Shown one piece after another: positions 39,089 through 41,902 of a stretch of DNA of 41,902 nt; position 1 is the first letter of the stretch, and each line of letters starts with the position of its first letter. A program made the position numbers and the translations under genes. Source of the DNA: a virus; IMG/VR virus record IMGVR_UViG_3300042304_000146, positions 1 to 41,902 of that record; one strand, 5' to 3'. The notes beneath the pieces are model-generated. The model did no database searches, was not told where the DNA came from, and worked only from the letters and a program-made list of their open reading frames with translations.

Positions 39089-41009
39089 AGAAGCGGCCAA
39101 CAACTTCTTCAAATGTAACGCCTGTGCGAACTGCAACAAAGTTAAGTTGAATAAAGTTAATTGAACGGGCAGGTTTAATATAGATATCGCCAACGAATTG
39201 GTTTGAATCAATTACGTTTGCTGTGTTATTTGTTTCATCACAAACAACACGGAAGTCAGTAATACCACGGCGACCCTGAATATCACGGAGGTATGGTTCA
39301 ACCAAGTTTACAAACTGAGCTCTTGTGAATTGGTCGTTGAATTCGAACATTGAAGAACGAGCTGCACGAGCAATAGACTTTTCAAGCACAACGAACAAAC
39401 GGCGAACATTGATTCGGTCAAATACTGATGGACGAGCCAACATTGTCTTGTCACCAAACAAGATAGTACCTTCACCTGGGAATGTAACAACTGGGTTAAC
39501 GCCTTTAACATACAAGCTATCACGTTCAGCCTTAGTTGGATTCCATGCCAATTTGATAACGTTCTTAACGATACCACGGTTAACACCACCTGGAGAGAAC
39601 CATGGGTCACGCTCTAGGTCTGTACGAGCACAGATACCTGCAATGTCACCATTCAATGGAACCCAGCGGTATACGTCATTGTACTTGTCGAATTGGTATT
39701 TGTAACCAGAGTCCATAACTGCATATGAAGTTGAAGTCAATGCATCACGGTAAGCAATTACTGAAGTCAATTCTGAACCAGCGTTATCTACAACAGAAGC
39801 TTTAGATGGTGACAAGAACACCAAGCAGTCTTTACGCACTTCAGCAAGACTTGAAATCAAGTATGCCTCAACAGTAGCATCAGCACTACCAGAAACAACT
39901 AATGAAATATCAACGGAATCTGGATTAACAAACAGTCCGTATGCAGTAATTGTACTAGCAGCAGTAATAGTACCATCAGCACCACCTGCAAGAGAAGCAT
40001 AAACTGGGTTTCTTGTACCGTTTGCGGCATCAAATGTTGTGCCTGCAGCAGCGCTACCCCAACTTGAGTTACCAGAAATATGTGAAGTCCACCATACATA
40101 ACGTGAACGGTCATTCAATGCGTTAACATAGTAGTTGGAAGAACCATCGTTTGTCTTAGCATCAGATGCTTTAGAAACAAAACCAAACTTCTCAAGGACT
40201 GTATTAGCAATACCATTAGAGAACTTACCATCTTCATCAACAACAATAACGTGCAATTCGTCATTAGAACCACCGGCTGCTGTAGCGTAGTCAGAAGTAC
40301 CTGGTGCAACACCAAACTGGTCAGCATATTGCCATCTACGAAGAATAGCAGTATTAACGGCAACGTTAGCAGTCAAAGCAGATGCAACAACAATCGCAGT
40401 TGCATTAACAGAAGCAACACGAATATAAGATACTCCAGCATCAACTGAAATTTGGTCACCAGCTTGAACGTTTGCAGCTGCGTTAGCAGTACCATTAACA
40501 TTAATAACAAATTGGTTATCAACCAAAGTGTTAAGAGCGTTAGCTCTCATAGAGTCTGTAACGGTCAAGTTAGAAGAAAATGCCGCAGGTGATGGGCAAA
40601 TAGAAACACGAAGACTGTTACCAAATGCACCAGCATAACGTGCTGCTACTGGTCCAAGTGATGTGTTTGCTGTAGAATAATTGTCTGTATAATCGTCTTC
40701 ATTTTTAATCAATACGCCAGCGCCGTTAGCAGAAGCGTTTAATGTACCAGTGCCAGAAGCACGGACAACTTTAAGATTATTAGAATATGCAAGAAAGTTT
40801 GCGGCTGAGAACCAGTTTTCATAATTTGTACTGTCTGGTTTACCAAATCGTTCAACGAGGCGAACCTCATCCGAAATGGTAACGACTTCACCGACTGGAC
40901 CCCACGAAAACGGACCTGCAAATGCGCCAACTGATGTGGCTACTGATGGGACTACTGTTGTCAGGTCGATTTCTGACACATTTACCCCAGGTGATAGCTG
41001 AAATGCCAT
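39087..41009 (-). CDS. 18: Tail sheath protein gp18
   Basis: 640 residues (T4 gp18 is 659), contractile sheath subunit. The N terminus (FQLSPGVNVSEIDLTT, then TSVGAFAGPFSWGPVGE) and the C terminus (INFIQLNFVAVRTGVTFEEVVG) are typical. The central, low-complexity and alanine-rich part (about residues 150-380) is the variable protruding domain and is unlike T4. A late promoter and AAGGAG site precede it. It is transcribed with gp19. Confidence 0.97.
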   Translation of the reverse strand: MAFQLSPGVNVSEIDLTTVVPSVATSVGAFAGPFSWGPVGEVVTISDEVRLVERFGKPDSTNYENWFSAANFLAYSNNLKVVRASGTGTLNASANGAGVLIKNEDDYTDNYSTANTSLGPVAARYAGAFGNSLRVSICPSPAAFSSNLTVTDSMRANALNTLVDNQFVINVNGTANAAANVQAGDQISVDAGVSYIRVASVNATAIVVASALTANVAVNTAILRRWQYADQFGVAPGTSDYATAAGGSNDELHVIVVDEDGKFSNGIANTVLEKFGFVSKASDAKTNDGSSNYYVNALNDRSRYVWWTSHISGNSSWGSAAAGTTFDAANGTRNPVYASLAGGADGTITAASTITAYGLFVNPDSVDISLVVSGSADATVEAYLISSLAEVRKDCLVFLSPSKASVVDNAGSELTSVIAYRDALTSTSYAVMDSGYKYQFDKYNDVYRWVPLNGDIAGICARTDLERDPWFSPGGVNRGIVKNVIKLAWNPTKAERDSLYVKGVNPVVTFPGEGTILFGDKTMLARPSVFDRINVRRLFVVLEKSIARAARSSMFEFNDQFTRAQFVNLVEPYLRDIQGRRGITDFRVVCDETNNTANVIDSNQFVGDIYIKPARSINFIQLNFVAVRTGVTFEEVVGRF

Positions 41010-41040
41010 GGATTTCTCCTTTTTGTTATTGGGTCAATTG

Positions 41041-41048
41041 TATTTATA
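41041..41048 (-). promoter_or_regulatory. Late promoter for gp18-gp19
   Basis: Exact TATAAATA on the minus strand, 31 bases before the gp18 ATG, located in the 62-base gap after the terminase gene. Confidence 0.88.
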
Positions 41049-41071
41049 TACTTAATGTAGTATTTAGTTTT

Positions 41072-41902
41072 TTAGAATCTTGAGGATAGATAGCCTTTTT
41101 CTGACCAAACATCTGCACCATCATGCACATATTCTTCTTTGCGACCATCATCAATAATTCCCACTGGTACCAAATCTTCTTCCACAAGCATATTTCTTTC
41201 CTCTAACATGTATCTACGGATATCAATGTTAGTGGCTTCTTTGAAATAATTTTGTGCAGCCAACCACGCAAATAGTACCAGCCCCATAGCCAAGTCATCA
41301 TTATTGCCTTCTTCTGCCTCATAACTGTCTCGAACTCTGACAAAGGTATTAAGCTCTGCAATAGTATCAAAGTCATTGACAATCAGTTTGTCACCTTCAA
41401 TTAAAGTCTTCAAGTTGGCACAACCAATTTTCTTAACTGTCTTGGTTGTTTTAATACCGAAAGAGGTTGAACGTTTAAATCCACCTGAAATTGCCTGCCC
41501 TTTGATGTGGTGGTGTTCTAGCTTATATATGTTCTCATACTCCAAATCGTAATGGAGAATGTCCACGACCTGCTGGCCCACGTTATTCGTTTCGATGAGA
41601 GCATATGCTTCATTATACTTCTTACATAGCGAATAAATGATAGTTGGAAAGAACAACAGAGGCAACTTGTTATTGCGGTATTTAGCAACCTGTTTATAAG
41701 GCACCTCAGTTACATCAATAATATTAATGGTAGAATAGTCTTGTTCAACACCCTCCGAACAGTCAACTGTACCGATGTACATTCGACCTGGTTTTGGTTG
41801 TACATATATGTCCAAACCTTCTTCTTGGTGAATAGGGTTAAAGAACGCCATAGAACGGAGTTTAGAACCAGAGATGAGAGTTGCAGATGAACCAATAAAC
41901 TC
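41072..41902 (-). CDS. 17: Large terminase gp17, nuclease domain (5'-truncated by window edge)
   Basis: The reading frame stays open to the last base of the window, so this is the C-terminal 276 residues of a longer gene; the ATG at 41851 is internal. The first residues (EFIGSSATLISGSKLRSM, encoded at 41849-41902) match the gp17 linker before the nuclease domain. The RNase-H-like nuclease has its acidic triad in VDCSEG, ALIETNNVGQQ and NNDDLAMGL, corresponding to D401, E458 and D542 of T4. The protein cuts and packages DNA at the portal gp20. It ends 62 bases before gp18. Confidence 0.95.
   Translation of the reverse strand, partial: EFIGSSATLISGSKLRSMAFFNPIHQEEGLDIYVQPKPGRMYIGTVDCSEGVEQDYSTINIIDVTEVPYKQVAKYRNNKLPLLFFPTIIYSLCKKYNEAYALIETNNVGQQVVDILHYDLEYENIYKLEHHHIKGQAISGGFKRSTSFGIKTTKTVKKIGCANLKTLIEGDKLIVNDFDTIAELNTFVRVRDSYEAEEGNNDDLAMGLVLFAWLAAQNYFKEATNIDIRRYMLEERNMLVEEDLVPVGIIDDGRKEEYVHDGADVWSEKGYLSSRF

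Noticed and set aside
1-41902. CRISPR arrays, insertion sequences, integrase and attachment sites.
   Set aside because: No repeated spacer-repeat pattern, transposase, integrase or flanking direct repeat was seen. The gene content is that of a lytic T4-type phage.

Overview
The window is part of the genome of a strictly lytic-type, contractile-tailed phage of the T4 superfamily. Every credible gene lies on the minus strand, so it is read from high to low coordinates. Gene content and order (gp17-18-19-20-67-21-22-23-3-uvsY-uvsW ... gp55-47-46 ... gp45-44-62-regA ... gp43-uvsX-gp41) match the marine and freshwater T4-like group, which includes the cyanophages and pelagiphages, better than T4 itself. 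The DNA is AT-rich and densely packed with short overlaps. Promoters match bacterial sigma-70 (TTGACA/TATAAT) or the T4 late type (TATAAATA). Shine-Dalgarno sequences are AGGAG. No photosynthesis gene is present in this window, and the host cannot be named from it.

Region by region, in the direction of transcription. (1) 41.9-31.4 kb, virion assembly: the terminase nuclease half (cut by the window edge), sheath, tube, portal, prohead core, protease, scaffold, major capsid protein and a second tube-fold protein (probable gp3). Late promoters and two rho-independent terminators divide this block. (2) 31.3-29.0 kb: uvsY, uvsW and a small Sm-like acidic protein. (3) 29.0-22.9 kb, an accessory carbohydrate cassette: a radical SAM enzyme, a split thiamine-diphosphate enzyme, a GHMP sugar kinase, a ColD-like PLP 3-dehydratase, an NAD-dependent epimerase and a small papain-like protein. 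(4) 22.8-18.9 kb: the late sigma factor gp55, the recombination nuclease gp47/gp46 and a peptide deformylase. (5) 18.9-13.4 kb: a DruA-like protein, a solitary tRNA-Gly-like RNA, a VWA/HEXXH protein (CobT-like), a MoxR/CobS-like AAA ATPase and a small winged-helix protein. The RNA and each of the last three genes has its own consensus sigma-70 promoter. (6) 13.4-9.3 kb: a glycosyltransferase, a dNTP pyrophosphohydrolase, the sliding clamp and clamp loader, and RegA. (7) 9.3-7.8 kb: a ~200-nt structured leader, Hsp20 and a DUF4422-type glycosyltransferase. (8) 7.8-0 kb: dCMP deaminase, a MazG-like protein, DNA polymerase gp43, UvsX, helicase gp41 and a second DruA-like protein.

Together the genes encode a replisome (gp43/44/62/45/41), recombination-dependent replication (UvsX/Y/W, gp46/47), clamp-coupled late transcription (gp55 plus gp45), head and tail assembly, and host or virion surface modification (sugar cassette plus two glycosyltransferases). 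The most unusual signals are non-coding. One is a tRNA-Gly(CCC)-like RNA with a miniature D arm, transcribed from a perfect promoter. Another is a two-stem pseudoknot that competes with a local hairpin in the leader of hsp20. A third is a late promoter placed so close to the gp3 start codon that the mRNA should be leaderless. The two DruA/DUF4338-like paralogues are also notable, because that family is best known from an anti-phage defence system. No gene-free stretch exceeds 300 bases.
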